This document shows, piece after piece, positions 1 to 7,922 of a DNA stretch of 64,000 nt. Numbering within the stretch: position 1 is the stretch's first letter; every line of letters begins with the position of its first letter. Where the stretch lies: positions 13,998 to 77,997 of the forward strand of contig CAYVRP010000027.1 in the NCBI GenBank assembly GCA_964454025.1. The letters are read 5' to 3'. Below the pieces are notes generated by a model. It was not told where the DNA came from, ran no database searches, and saw only the letters and a program-made list of their open reading frames with translations. The position numbers and the translations under genes are program-made. The DNA comes from JAFGBI01 sp964454025. Its GTDB lineage: Bacteria; Myxococcota_A; Polyangia; Polyangiales; Polyangiaceae.

Positions 1-659
1 CCGGCCTCGCGCAGCCCCGCGAGGTAGGCCTGCTCCGAGATGGCCCCGGCGAGGCAGGACGAGTACAGGCGCCGGTTGCCGGAGATCTCCGGCGGCAGGT
101 CCTCGGCGACGATGTCGGAAACCAGCATCCTGCCGCCGGGGCGGAGCACGCGGGCGATCTCGGCGAAGACGCGCGGCTTCTCGGGCGAGAGGTTGATGAC
201 GCAGTTGCTGATGACCCAGTCGACGCTGCCGCTCTCCACCGGGAGCGCCTCGATCAGCCCCTTGCGGAGCTCCACGTTGCCGACCCCCGCAGCCGCGACG
301 TTCTCGCGGGCCTTGTCGAGCATGGCGTCCGTCATGTCGACGCCGATGACCTTGCCTCGGGGCCCCACCTTCCTGGCGGCGAGCAGCAGATCGATCCCCG
401 CGCCCGACCCGAGATCGAGCACGACGTCGCCAGGCTCGACCGCCGAGAAGGCGAGCGGGTTGCCGCAGCCGAAGGAGTTGGCCACCGCCTCCGCCGGCAG
501 CGCCAGGACGTCCTCGTCAGCGTACCCGGCGAGCCTGGCGAGCACACCCTTCGGCACCGGGGCGCAGCAGCACCCTGACGACGGGCGCTGCACCGCGCGC
601 GCGTAGTCCTCGGACACGCCCTGGCGCTGCTGGTCGTATGGGCTCGTCGGGCTGGTCAT
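1..659 (-). CDS. arsM: arsenite methyltransferase (ArsM), C-terminus beyond the window
   Basis: SAM-dependent enzyme that methylates As(III) in the cytoplasm, part of arsenic detoxification. About 219 residues are visible; the C-terminus runs off the left edge. The SAM loop LDLGSGAGID lies near residues 81-90. Cysteines near 65 (GCGNP), 153 (NCVIN) and 202 (SCLAG) match in order and spacing the three As(III)-binding cysteines of characterised ArsM proteins, and a CCC cluster lies near residue 30, as in many bacterial members. The ATG at 659 is preceded by a strong GAGGAGGAG ribosome site and a promoter-like sequence. It is divergent from an ArsR gene, which fits arsenic-responsive control. 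Confidence 0.93.
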   Translation of the reverse strand, partial: MTSPTSPYDQQRQGVSEDYARAVQRPSSGCCCAPVPKGVLARLAGYADEDVLALPAEAVANSFGCGNPLAFSAVEPGDVVLDLGSGAGIDLLLAARKVGPRGKVIGVDMTDAMLDKARENVAAAGVGNVELRKGLIEALPVESGSVDWVISNCVINLSPEKPRVFAEIARVLRPGGRMLVSDIVAEDLPPEISGNRRLYSSCLAGAISEQAYLAGLREA

Positions 660-688
660 GGGCGGACTCCTCCTCGGTCGGAGCCTCG

Positions 689-717
689 CTTATAACCGCC
701 TATCCGGATGAATGCAA
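689..717 (-). promoter_or_regulatory. sigma-70-like promoter for arsM with a small internal palindrome
   Basis: Read on the minus strand, TTGCAT (712-717) and TATAAG (689-694) are separated by 17 bp, a near-consensus -35/-10 pair that is rare in DNA this GC-rich. The spacer holds the perfect palindrome ATCCGGAT (702-709), a plausible regulator contact. The arsM ribosome site follows at 667-675. Inferred from sequence only. Confidence 0.6.
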
Positions 718-739
718 AAGGGCCTCGCGAGGAACCCTC

Positions 740-1095
740 ATGCGCAACCCGGCCGCGGTCCTCAAGGCGCTCTCCAACGGGACGCGGCTGTCGATTCTCG
801 GGCTCGTCCCGCGCGAGGGCGAGCTCTGCGTCGGCGATGTCGTCGCCGTGCTCGGGGTGACGCAGTCGCAGGCGTCACGCCACCTGCGCTGCCTCGCCAA
901 GGTGGGGCTGCTCCAGGACCGGGGCGAGGCCCTCTGGGTCCATTACCCGATCGTCGAGGCGCCCGGACCGGTCCCGGCCGCCGTCCTCGCCGCCCGGCGG
1001 GAGATCATCCCCGGCGCTGCCCCCCGGGCTCGCCCGCGCCATCGCGCAGCGGCGCCGTGCCCGGCGTCGTGGCGGCTGTCCGGCCCCCGCCGTGA
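740..1095 (+). CDS. ArsR-family metalloregulator, 3' end uncertain
   Basis: Winged-helix repressor of the ArsR/SmtB type, expected to control the divergent arsM gene. From the ATG at 740 the protein shows the usual start (LKALSNGTRLSILG), the alpha-3 region ELCVGDV and the recognition helix TQSQASRHLRCLAKVGLL. Arsenic-sensing members usually have ELCVCDL there; the second cysteine is Gly here, so the metal site may differ or be absent. Similarity fades after about residue 95. The frame has no stop until 2617, running straight into the next gene, whereas +1 frame stops exist near 1093 and 1170. A small indel at the 3' end, or a stop-less junction, is likely, so the end given is a guess. Confidence 0.68.
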
Positions 1096-1204
1096 CGGGG
1101 CAACGACGGGGCGGCCGAAGGCGGCGGAGCGCCCCGCTCGAGCGCGCCGGCCCCCGAAGCGCCATCGCTTGACACCGCGTCGACCCGGCGCGTCAGATCC
1201 GGGC

Positions 1205-2617
1205 GTGGATCGCCGATCCGTCGCCGCGCTCGGGGGGGCGCTGCTGCTCGCAGGACGCCTCGCGGACGCGGCGCCCGCCCACGACATCTGCGCCGATCTC
1301 GGGCCGGACCTTGGCGTCGGGATCGCGAGCTACTCCGCCGCCGGCGATTGGCCCGAACAAGCCGAGCTCACCCACGGCGTCGACTGGCGCTTCCTCTACC
1401 TGTACGTGGTGCCGACGAGCGATCCCGCCGCGGATCGCGAGTGGTTCTGGCTCCACAAGGCCGAGGTGGCGGCGTCCCTCGGCGCCGTCCCGGTGTACAC
1501 GTTCTACGAGCTCCTGCAGCGCGGGCAGCCGGCGGGCTTGACCGGCGCCGAGCCCGAGGTGGTGCGGGCCGTGCTCCAGGATCCCGACCTGATGCGCGCC
1601 TACTTCGACGACTTCGTCTTCCTGGTGGAGACGGTGGCGGCGGCGCCGACGCCGCCGATCGTCCACGTGGAGCCGGACTCCTGGGGCTTCATGAGCTGGG
1701 CGATGGGCATCGAGGGCAACGCGGACGCGACCACCGTGCCGGTCGCCGTCGCCGGCTCGGGCCACCCCGAGCTCGCCGATCTACCCGACCACGCGGGTGG
1801 TTTCGGCCGTGCCCTGCTGCGCCTGCGCGACCGCCACGCCCCGGTCGTCCGCCTCGCCTGGCATGCCTCCAACTTCCGCGCGGGGACCCGCCCGGAGGTC
1901 ACGACCGGCTTCTACGCCTCGCTGGGCGAGTGGGACGTCATCTTCACCGACTCGCCGCACCTCGAGGCCGACGAGGCCACCTGGTGGGAGCCCGCCGATC
2001 CGGCGGCAGTGGACGCCAACGTCGCCTGGCTGCGGGCGGTGTCCGCAGGCGCGTCGCTCCCGATCGTAATGTGGCAGATGCCCATCGGCACCACCGACTG
2101 GCACCTCTTCGACTCCGAACCGACGCTGCTCCGGCGGTTCGTGGAGGCCGGCCTGGGCGCGGGCCTCTTCGATCTGCGCGGCGAGGGCGAGCCCGACGGC
2201 TGCCGCGCCGTGGAGGGCGACGGCCTCGACGCGGTGCCTCCGGCCGACTCCGAAGCCGGCGGCACGGCCGCAGACATGCGGAGGCGCCTGGCCGCCTACA
2301 CGACCGCGCCGCTCGCGTGGCCCTTGGGGACGCTCTGCGCGGGCCGCGCGCCGGGCGCCGGCGGCGCTCCCGCGGACGGGGCGAGCGGCACCGGAGCGAG
2401 CAGCACCGCCGCGACCAGCGGCGGTGACGGCGCGCCCCCCGCTCCCGGCGACGGCACCGCGACGGCGGCGATCGACGGAGGCTGTGGCTGCCGCGCCGCC
2501 CGGACGGGCCACGCGCCGGGCCCCGCGACGCTCGTCGGGCTGGCGGCGCTCCGTCTCTTCGCGCGCCGCCGCGCGAGGGTCAACACCGCAGCAGCAGACC
2601 GTGCATCGCGTCCTTGA
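1205..2617 (+). CDS. secreted protein of unknown function with MYXO-CTERM-like tail
   Basis: I do not recognise the main domain. From the GTG at 1205 (a TTG at 1169 is also in frame) there is an Arg-rich start, a hydrophobic segment (VAALGGALLLAG) and an Ala-rich cleavage region, so it is probably exported. The body, about residues 35-370, has Trp-rich beta/alpha character with acidic motifs (VEPDSWGFM, WQMPIGTTDWH) reminiscent of TIM-barrel glycosidases; this is only a resemblance. A Gly/Ala/Thr linker leads to GGCGCR, a hydrophobic run and an Arg cluster, the layout of a MYXO-CTERM surface-anchoring tail. The last 38 bp overlap the convergent tetR gene. Confidence 0.7.
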   Translation: MDRRSVAALGGALLLAGRLADAAPAHDICADLGPDLGVGIASYSAAGDWPEQAELTHGVDWRFLYLYVVPTSDPAADREWFWLHKAEVAASLGAVPVYTFYELLQRGQPAGLTGAEPEVVRAVLQDPDLMRAYFDDFVFLVETVAAAPTPPIVHVEPDSWGFMSWAMGIEGNADATTVPVAVAGSGHPELADLPDHAGGFGRALLRLRDRHAPVVRLAWHASNFRAGTRPEVTTGFYASLGEWDVIFTDSPHLEADEATWWEPADPAAVDANVAWLRAVSAGASLPIVMWQMPIGTTDWHLFDSEPTLLRRFVEAGLGAGLFDLRGEGEPDGCRAVEGDGLDAVPPADSEAGGTAADMRRRLAAYTTAPLAWPLGTLCAGRAPGAGGAPADGASGTGASSTAATSGGDGAPPAPGDGTATAAIDGGCGCRAARTGHAPGPATLVGLAALRLFARRRARVNTAAADRASRP

Positions 2618-3185
2618 AGCGGGCGGCGGCCTCGGGACCTTCCCCGCACAGCTCGAGCAGGGGCACCGCCAGGCGGGCGAGGATCCGCGCCGCGAGCGCC
2701 GGATCGTCGCCGCGCAGCGCCCCACGCGCGGCGGCGCCCGCGAACACCGGCAGGACGCGCTCCATCAGCGCTCCGTGCAGCGCCGCGAGATCGCCGAGCG
2801 GCATCGCGCGCGAGTGCTGCATCACGCGCAGCGCGTCGCGGTGCTCGCGCCAGAGATGCGTCCACACGTCGAGCAGCGCATCGACCGACGCGGCGCCGCG
2901 ACCGCGATCGATGGCGGACAGGGCGGCCACGGCGTGCTCCAGCGCCGGGCGGACGATGGCGGCGACCAGGGCCTCCTTGGTGGGGAAGTGGCTGTAGAGC
3001 GTCCCGCGGGCGATGTCCGCGGCGTCGGCGATGGCCTCCAGGCGCACGCCCTCGACCCCGTGCGCGGCGAACCGCTGGGCCGCGATGGCGAGGAGGCGCT
3101 GGTGACGGGCGCGGCGCCGCCGCTCGACGCGCCCCCCCACGTTGGAAGCGTCGGGAGGGCGCCGAGGAGCGCGCCGAGTGGACAT
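2580..3185 (-). CDS. TetR-family transcriptional regulator
   Basis: 201-residue repressor. The N-terminal helix-turn-helix is clear near residues 30-75 (RLLAIAAQRFAAHGVEGVR, then IARGTLYSHFPTKEALV); the C-terminal helical domain is variable as usual and should bind the ligand. The ATG at 3185 was chosen because the tetrapartite HTH starts about 30 residues in; a longer start at 3356 would run through the adaptor gene and the palindromes. It is divergent from the efflux operon starting at 3236, and nested palindromes at 3208-3231 are the obvious operator. Autorepression plus control of the efflux genes is the standard arrangement for such pairs. Confidence 0.92.
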   Translation of the reverse strand: MSTRRAPRRPPDASNVGGRVERRRRARHQRLLAIAAQRFAAHGVEGVRLEAIADAADIARGTLYSHFPTKEALVAAIVRPALEHAVAALSAIDRGRGAASVDALLDVWTHLWREHRDALRVMQHSRAMPLGDLAALHGALMERVLPVFAGAAARGALRGDDPALAARILARLAVPLLELCGEGPEAAARFKDAMHGLLLRC

Positions 3186-3207
3186 GGCAGATCGAGCTTG
3201 ACATTTG

Positions 3208-3231
3208 TGAACACGCTGTTCAATATTGAAC
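3208..3231. promoter_or_regulatory. overlapping palindromes, probable TetR operator
   Basis: TGAACA-CGC-TGTTCA (3208-3222) is a perfect inverted repeat with a 3-bp centre, and GTTCAATATTGAAC (3218-3231) is a second perfect palindrome sharing the TGTTCA arm. Together they give three alternating TGAAC half-sites. They fill the short gap between tetR (start 3185) and the adaptor gene (start 3236), where a repressor would block both promoters. Confidence 0.75.
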
Positions 3232-3235
3232 TCAC

Positions 3236-4495
3236 TTGTCCAAATCCGTGCCGCTTCCCCCGGGGGGACCCCGCCCGCGCTGGGCGCGCCCCGGAACGTA
3301 TTTCGCCCTGGCGCTGGTCGTCGCGACCGGAGTCGGGGCGCATGCCTGGGCGACACGAGCCCCGCGAGTGGACGTGGTCATCGCGCAGAAGCGCCCGCTG
3401 GTGCAGCGGCTGGTGACGACGGGGAGGGTGATGGCGCCGGCCCGGATCGAGCTCGGGACCACGGTGCTCGGCAAGGTGGTGGAGGTCCGCGTGCAGGACG
3501 GCGCGACCGTCGCGGAGGGCGAGCTCTTGGTGCGCCTCGACGACACGATCGCCCGGGCGGAGGTCGCTCAGGCGAAGGCCGCGCTCGGGTCTGCCTACGC
3601 GCGGGTGGGCGTGGTCGGGCGCGTCACGAGTCGGATCGCCGAGCGCACGGTGGAGGAGCGGACCGCCAGCTTCGACCGCGCCGAGCGAGATTTCCAGCGG
3701 GCCCGGCAGCTCCACGCGGAGGGCGCGCTCCCCGATGCCGAGCTCGACGCCGCGCGGACGGCGCTCGACGTCGCCCGGAGCCAGCTCGCCGCCGCCCGCG
3801 CCGCGCTCGAGAGCACGAGCCCGGGCGGGAGTGAGTACTCGGCGACCGCGGCCACCGCTGCGGAGGCGCAGGCGGCGCTCGCGGTCGCCGAGGCCCGGCT
3901 GGCCGCGACCCGCATCGAGGCGCCGACCGCAGGGGTGGTCCTCGCGCGCAAGGTGGAGCCCGGAGACGTCGTGCAGCCGGGCACGGGGCTCATCACCCTG
4001 CTCGGGGCGGGTACGCCGCGGCTGTCCGCGGAGGCCGACGAGAAGTACCTCGGCGTAGCCTCGGTGGGGCAGACGGCCATCGCCATCGCCGCCGCGGCGC
4101 CCGACCGCCCGTTCCCCGCGCGACTGATCTACGTCGCGCCGGCGGTCGATCCGGGGCGTGGCACCATCGAGCTGCGCTTCGCGGTGCCGGAGCCACCCGC
4201 GTTCCTCCGGCCCGAGCTGACGGTGAGCGTCAACCTCGACGTGGCCCGCCGGGAGGCCACGGTGGCGCTCCCCCTGGCGGCGATTCGCGACGCGGCGACC
4301 GAGCAACCGTGGGCGCTGGTGGTCGCCGGAGACCGCCTCGAGCGGCGTCCCCTGCGCCTCGGGATCCGCGGTGACGAGCGGATCGAGGTCCTCGAGGGGG
4401 TGCGGGAGGGCGAGCGCGTCGTGGTGACCTCGAGGTCGGTGCCCGCCGCCGGGGAGCGCGTCCGCCCGCGCGAGGTGGAGGGCGGCGGTGTCTGA
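3236..4495 (+). CDS. efflux periplasmic adaptor (membrane fusion protein)
   Basis: HlyD/MacA/AcrA-type adaptor of about 419 residues linking an inner-membrane ABC pump to an outer-membrane channel. One N-terminal membrane segment near residues 20-38 anchors it. It is followed by a lipoyl-like half (GKVVEVRVQDGATVAEGELLV), an Ala/Glu-rich helical hairpin to about residue 220, the second lipoyl half (IEAPTAGVVLARKVEPGDVV) and beta-barrel and membrane-proximal domains. The TTG at 3236 is only 5 bp past the palindrome and has no ribosome site; a GTG at 3248 is an alternative. The permease and ATPase follow closely in the same direction, so this is a tripartite MacAB-like pump; the substrate is unknown. 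Confidence 0.9.
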   Translation: MSKSVPLPPGGPRPRWARPGTYFALALVVATGVGAHAWATRAPRVDVVIAQKRPLVQRLVTTGRVMAPARIELGTTVLGKVVEVRVQDGATVAEGELLVRLDDTIARAEVAQAKAALGSAYARVGVVGRVTSRIAERTVEERTASFDRAERDFQRARQLHAEGALPDAELDAARTALDVARSQLAAARAALESTSPGGSEYSATAATAAEAQAALAVAEARLAATRIEAPTAGVVLARKVEPGDVVQPGTGLITLLGAGTPRLSAEADEKYLGVASVGQTAIAIAAAAPDRPFPARLIYVAPAVDPGRGTIELRFAVPEPPAFLRPELTVSVNLDVARREATVALPLAAIRDAATEQPWALVVAGDRLERRPLRLGIRGDERIEVLEGVREGERVVVTSRSVPAAGERVRPREVEGGGV

Positions 4496-4533
4496 GCGGG
4501 TGGCCCGGGGCGCGCGACGCTGGCGGGGGTCCC

Positions 4534-5748
4534 GTGCCCTTTGAGTGGTTCGTGGCGCTGCGCTTCTTGCGCGAGGGGCGGCTGCAGACGCTGCTCATCT
4601 TCGTGGGCGTCGGGGTCGGGGTGGCCGTCATGGTCTTCCTCACCGCGCTCATCGACGGGCTGCAAGCGAGCCTGGTGAAGAACACCCTCACCACCCAGGC
4701 GCACGTCGTGATCCGGCCCCCCGAGGAGGAGGCGCGCGTGGTCGCGCCGGCGGGGAGCGCGCTGGCCGCGCGGGTCGAGAAGCGCAACCAGCGCGATCGC
4801 ACCCTCGACCAGTGGCCGCTGGTGCTGGCGACGGCCACCCGGGTTCCCGGCGTCGAGGCGGCGGCGGTCACCGTCGCGGGCTCGGGCTTCGCGACGCGGG
4901 GCAACGCGAGCCGGGCCATCGCGCTGCGGGGCGTCGATCCGGACTCGTACACGCGGGTCATCGCCATCGGCGACCGCATGCAGAGCGGCCGCTTCCGCGT
5001 CCTGGGCGACGAGGCGGTGGTCGGCGCGGAGCTGGCGCAGGATCTGGGGATCCGAGTCGGCGACAAGATTCGCCTCGGCACCGGCGACGGCCGGACGGAC
5101 GCCTTCGTGGTGGCCGGCGTCTTCGACCTCGGCAACAAGGACGTGAACCAGCGCTGGGTCTTCGTGTCCATCCGCGCGGCGCAAACGCTGCTCCAGATCG
5201 GGCGTGACGTATCGACCATCGAGCTCAGGGTGGCCGAGCCCTTCCAGGCCGAGGCGATCGCGCGGGAGGTCGGCGCGCGCACAGGCATGGTGAGCGAGAG
5301 CTGGATGACGCTCAACCGGCAACTCTTGGTCGCGCTCTCCTCGCAGTCGAGCTCGAGCTACATGATCCAGTTCTTCGTGGTGCTGGCCGTGGCGCTCGGC
5401 ATCGCGTCGGTGCTGGCGGTGAGCGTGGTGCACAAGTCGCGGGAGATCGGGATCCTGCGCGCCACCGGCACGTCGACCCGCAGCATCATGGGGATCTTCC
5501 TGGTGCAGGGCGGCATCGTCGGCGTCGTGGGCGCCGTCTCCGGCTGCCTGCTCGGCACCGCCCTGGCGCTCTTCTTCGCCGGCCTCGCCACCAGCCCGGA
5601 CGGCTCCCCCACCTTTCCCGTCCGGCTAGACGCGGCGCTGATGCTGACCGCCTCCGCGATCGCCGTCGCGGTGGGGCTCCTCTCGGCGGTGATCCCCGCG
5701 CGGCGGGCCGCCCAGCTCGACCCGGCGACGGTGATCCACGGTGGCTGA
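4534..5748 (+). CDS. ABC transporter permease, FtsX/MacB-LolC type
   Basis: 404-residue permease. A first membrane helix (LLIFVGVGVGVAVMVFLTALI, near 22-42) is followed by a large periplasmic MacB-core-like domain, then three C-terminal helices (about 270-400) containing the FtsX-type stretch SVVHKSREIGILRATGTSTRSI. This four-helix topology is typical of LolC/E, DevC and MacB permeases that move lipids, peptides or drugs out of the periplasm by mechanotransmission. The GTG at 4534 lies 38 bp after the adaptor stop. Its stop overlaps the ATPase start, which implies translational coupling. No ATPase domain is fused, so it needs the next gene. Confidence 0.92.
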   Translation: MPFEWFVALRFLREGRLQTLLIFVGVGVGVAVMVFLTALIDGLQASLVKNTLTTQAHVVIRPPEEEARVVAPAGSALAARVEKRNQRDRTLDQWPLVLATATRVPGVEAAAVTVAGSGFATRGNASRAIALRGVDPDSYTRVIAIGDRMQSGRFRVLGDEAVVGAELAQDLGIRVGDKIRLGTGDGRTDAFVVAGVFDLGNKDVNQRWVFVSIRAAQTLLQIGRDVSTIELRVAEPFQAEAIAREVGARTGMVSESWMTLNRQLLVALSSQSSSSYMIQFFVVLAVALGIASVLAVSVVHKSREIGILRATGTSTRSIMGIFLVQGGIVGVVGAVSGCLLGTALALFFAGLATSPDGSPTFPVRLDAALMLTASAIAVAVGLLSAVIPARRAAQLDPATVIHGG

Positions 5749-6451
5749 GGTGAGCGCCACGCCGGTCCTGCGGGTCGAGGACGTCGTCAAGGACTACGAG
5801 ACGGCGGTGGTCACCCACGTGCTGCGCGGCGTCTCGTTCGACGTTCACGCGGGGGAGCTCGCCGCGCTGATCGGCCCCTCCGGCTCCGGCAAGAGCACGC
5901 TCCTGAACCTGATGGGCCTGCTCGATCGGCCGACCTCCGGGCGCGTCCTGCTCCAGGGCCAGGACACCTCCCAGCTCGACGATCACGCCATCACGCGCCT
6001 GCGCGGCCGCAGCATCGGGTTCATCTTCCAGTTCCACCACCTCCTGCCCGCGTTCACCGCGGTCGAGAACGTGCTCCTGCCGATGTATGCGGCCTACGGC
6101 GAGCGGCGGCCGGCGCTGGTCCAGCGAGCCCGCGCGCTGGTCGCCCGGGTCGGGCTGGCAGACCGCGCCGACTACCTGGCGAAGAATCTCTCCGGCGGCC
6201 AGCAGCAGCGGGTGGCGATCGCGCGCGCCCTGGCGATGGATCCGCCGCTCCTGCTCGCGGACGAGCCGACCGGCAACCTCGACACCAAGACCGCGGACCA
6301 GATCTTCGCGCTCCTGCGGGAGTTCCACGCCGAGCGCGGCGGGGCGCTGCTGGTCGTCACCCACGACCCGCGGCTCGCCGCCCGCTGCGATCGCGTCCTC
6401 GAGCTGGTCGATGGCGAGATCGTCAGCGACACCCGCCGGGCGGCGGGGTGA
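5741..6451 (+). CDS. ABC transporter ATP-binding protein, MacB/LolD type
   Basis: 236-residue cytoplasmic ATPase that powers the preceding permease. Walker A is GPSGSGKST near residue 45, the signature is LSGGQQQRVAIARAL near 150, Walker B is LLLADEPTGNLD near 170 and the switch His lies in VVTHDPRL. The GTNLD-type Walker B extension and the length place it in the MacB/LolD/FtsE group. The GTG at 5741 overlaps the permease stop by 8 bp. It is the last gene of the efflux operon; no outer-membrane channel gene follows, so a channel encoded elsewhere must be used. Confidence 0.95.
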   Translation: MAEVSATPVLRVEDVVKDYETAVVTHVLRGVSFDVHAGELAALIGPSGSGKSTLLNLMGLLDRPTSGRVLLQGQDTSQLDDHAITRLRGRSIGFIFQFHHLLPAFTAVENVLLPMYAAYGERRPALVQRARALVARVGLADRADYLAKNLSGGQQQRVAIARALAMDPPLLLADEPTGNLDTKTADQIFALLREFHAERGGALLVVTHDPRLAARCDRVLELVDGEIVSDTRRAAG

Positions 6452-7077
6452 CCCGGCTCGGCCGGCACTGGGGCGGTGCGTCGGACTTGGCGCGAGCGAG
6501 TCGATCACGTTCTCGTCGGATGGATCGGCGTGGTTCTCCGCCGGCGAGGACCCGACATCCATCGACCGGGCACTCGCCGCGGGCTCCTGACCCCCGTCGC
6601 CCGCGCGCGGACCGCCGCACGCCGGCGGAACAGCCGCGCCACGGCGAGCTGCTGCCGCCGCGTTCTTCGGTGGGCCGCGACGCCCCGCCTGGGCTCGGCG
6701 GCGCGGGGGGGGCGCAGCGGCGGACGGGCGTCGGTATACTGTCCGCCTGGGGTCGCTCGCCTATTATGACCTCGAGCCGAGCTCGGGCGTGACGGCCGCG
6801 AGGACGATGACCCGCGTGAGCGAGTACCCCGTCGGGTCCGATCGATGCACTGGGTCCACCGGCCCGCTGGGGACGCCGCTCAGCGTCGCGAACGTATCGT
6901 GCTCCGATACCACGAATCCTGTGCTCGTCACGACGTCCGCCGTCCACGGTGCGTGCGACGGCTACGTCGTCCGCTAGTGCCGCCCGTAACGGAGGATCAG
7001 CCGATCGATCGCCGCATCAGGGACGCTCTCCGTCGGATAGTCGCCCCCCTTCCCTCCCGGCCGCCTCGACTCCTCCC
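6452..7077. other. 626-bp gap without a convincing gene
   Basis: Short overlapping frames on both strands lack a ribosome site and family-like features. A 62-codon plus-strand frame (6789-6977) and a minus-strand frame ending at 6974 with a natural-looking end (AIDRLILRYGRH) could be remnants of lost genes. Nothing else stands out. Confidence 0.5.
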
Positions 7078-7803
7078 CTAGTAGGGCCGGGGCGTGTCCG
7101 CGGTCACGGGGAACAGGCTCGCCGACCTCGGCGCCCCGCACCGGGCGCACTCCGTGTCGTACCAGCTCATGGGCAAGCCGCACTGGGGACAGCGCCAGCG
7201 CTCCTCCTCGGCGCTGACCCATTCCTCGACGCCCAGCTCGCGCATCTTCGCGAGGTTCGGCAGGTACTCCTGACGGTGCGGGTAGCCGCCGGCGTCGATC
7301 AGGTTCGTGATGCGATAACAGGGCAGCTCCGCGCAGTCGGTGCAGCGACCCCCGCTCTGCGTCTCCGCCGCGCAGAGCCTGATGCTGCAGGTTTGGCAGT
7401 GGGAAGCGAGCGTGCCGCCGCTGAGGCAGCCGTCGCAGTCCCCCCAGGGATTCGGCCTCGTCACCGCCTCGTCCTCGCCGTGCTTGGCCATGTAGGACAG
7501 GCAGGCTCCACAGTACGTGCCGCAGGCAGCCGCGAGGTGAACCTTGGCCTCGCCCGCTCCCCCGCCCGAACCTCCGCTGCCGGTCGTACCTCCCTCGCTC
7601 GGTGCACCCCCGGTAGCAGCGGTGCCCCCACCGCTCGGAGCCCCCGCGGTGGGGGCGCCGCCGCTCGCGGCGCCACCCGCTGCGCTGCCCTCCGGGTTGG
7701 TTTCGCTGGCGTCGCTGCAGCCGATGCCGACGGCCAGCGCCCCGAGGGAGGAACCGAGGAATCCTCGGCGCGTGATGCCGCCGTCGGCTGGGTGCTTGGA
7801 CAT
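7078..7803 (-). CDS. DUF3795-like cysteine-rich lipoprotein with Tat-type signal
   Basis: 241 residues. The start ITRRGFLGSSLGALAVGIGC combines a twin-arginine motif with a lipobox Cys, so it is probably folded before export and then lipidated. A Gly/Thr-rich spacer (about residues 35-80) precedes a domain with CGTYCGACLSY, CDGCLSG, CQTCSIRLC and CTDCAELPC, the cysteine pattern of DUF3795. A C-terminal CPQC...CARC pair looks like a zinc ribbon. The cysteines probably bind metal; no biochemical role is established for the family. The Tat signal would fit export with metal already in place. The ATG at 7803 is preceded by a short G-rich ribosome site. Confidence 0.82.
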   Translation of the reverse strand: MSKHPADGGITRRGFLGSSLGALAVGIGCSDASETNPEGSAAGGAASGGAPTAGAPSGGGTAATGGAPSEGGTTGSGGSGGGAGEAKVHLAAACGTYCGACLSYMAKHGEDEAVTRPNPWGDCDGCLSGGTLASHCQTCSIRLCAAETQSGGRCTDCAELPCYRITNLIDAGGYPHRQEYLPNLAKMRELGVEEWVSAEEERWRCPQCGLPMSWYDTECARCGAPRSASLFPVTADTPRPY

Positions 7804-7922
7804 GGGAAACCCCCGAGCGAAGGTGCGAGGACCAGATCCTCTTATACCGGAAACCGCCCGGCTCAAGGGCAGTGCCGGCGCTCGACCAGGACCGCCGGCA
7901 CCGGGGGGCCGGGCGGGGACGA

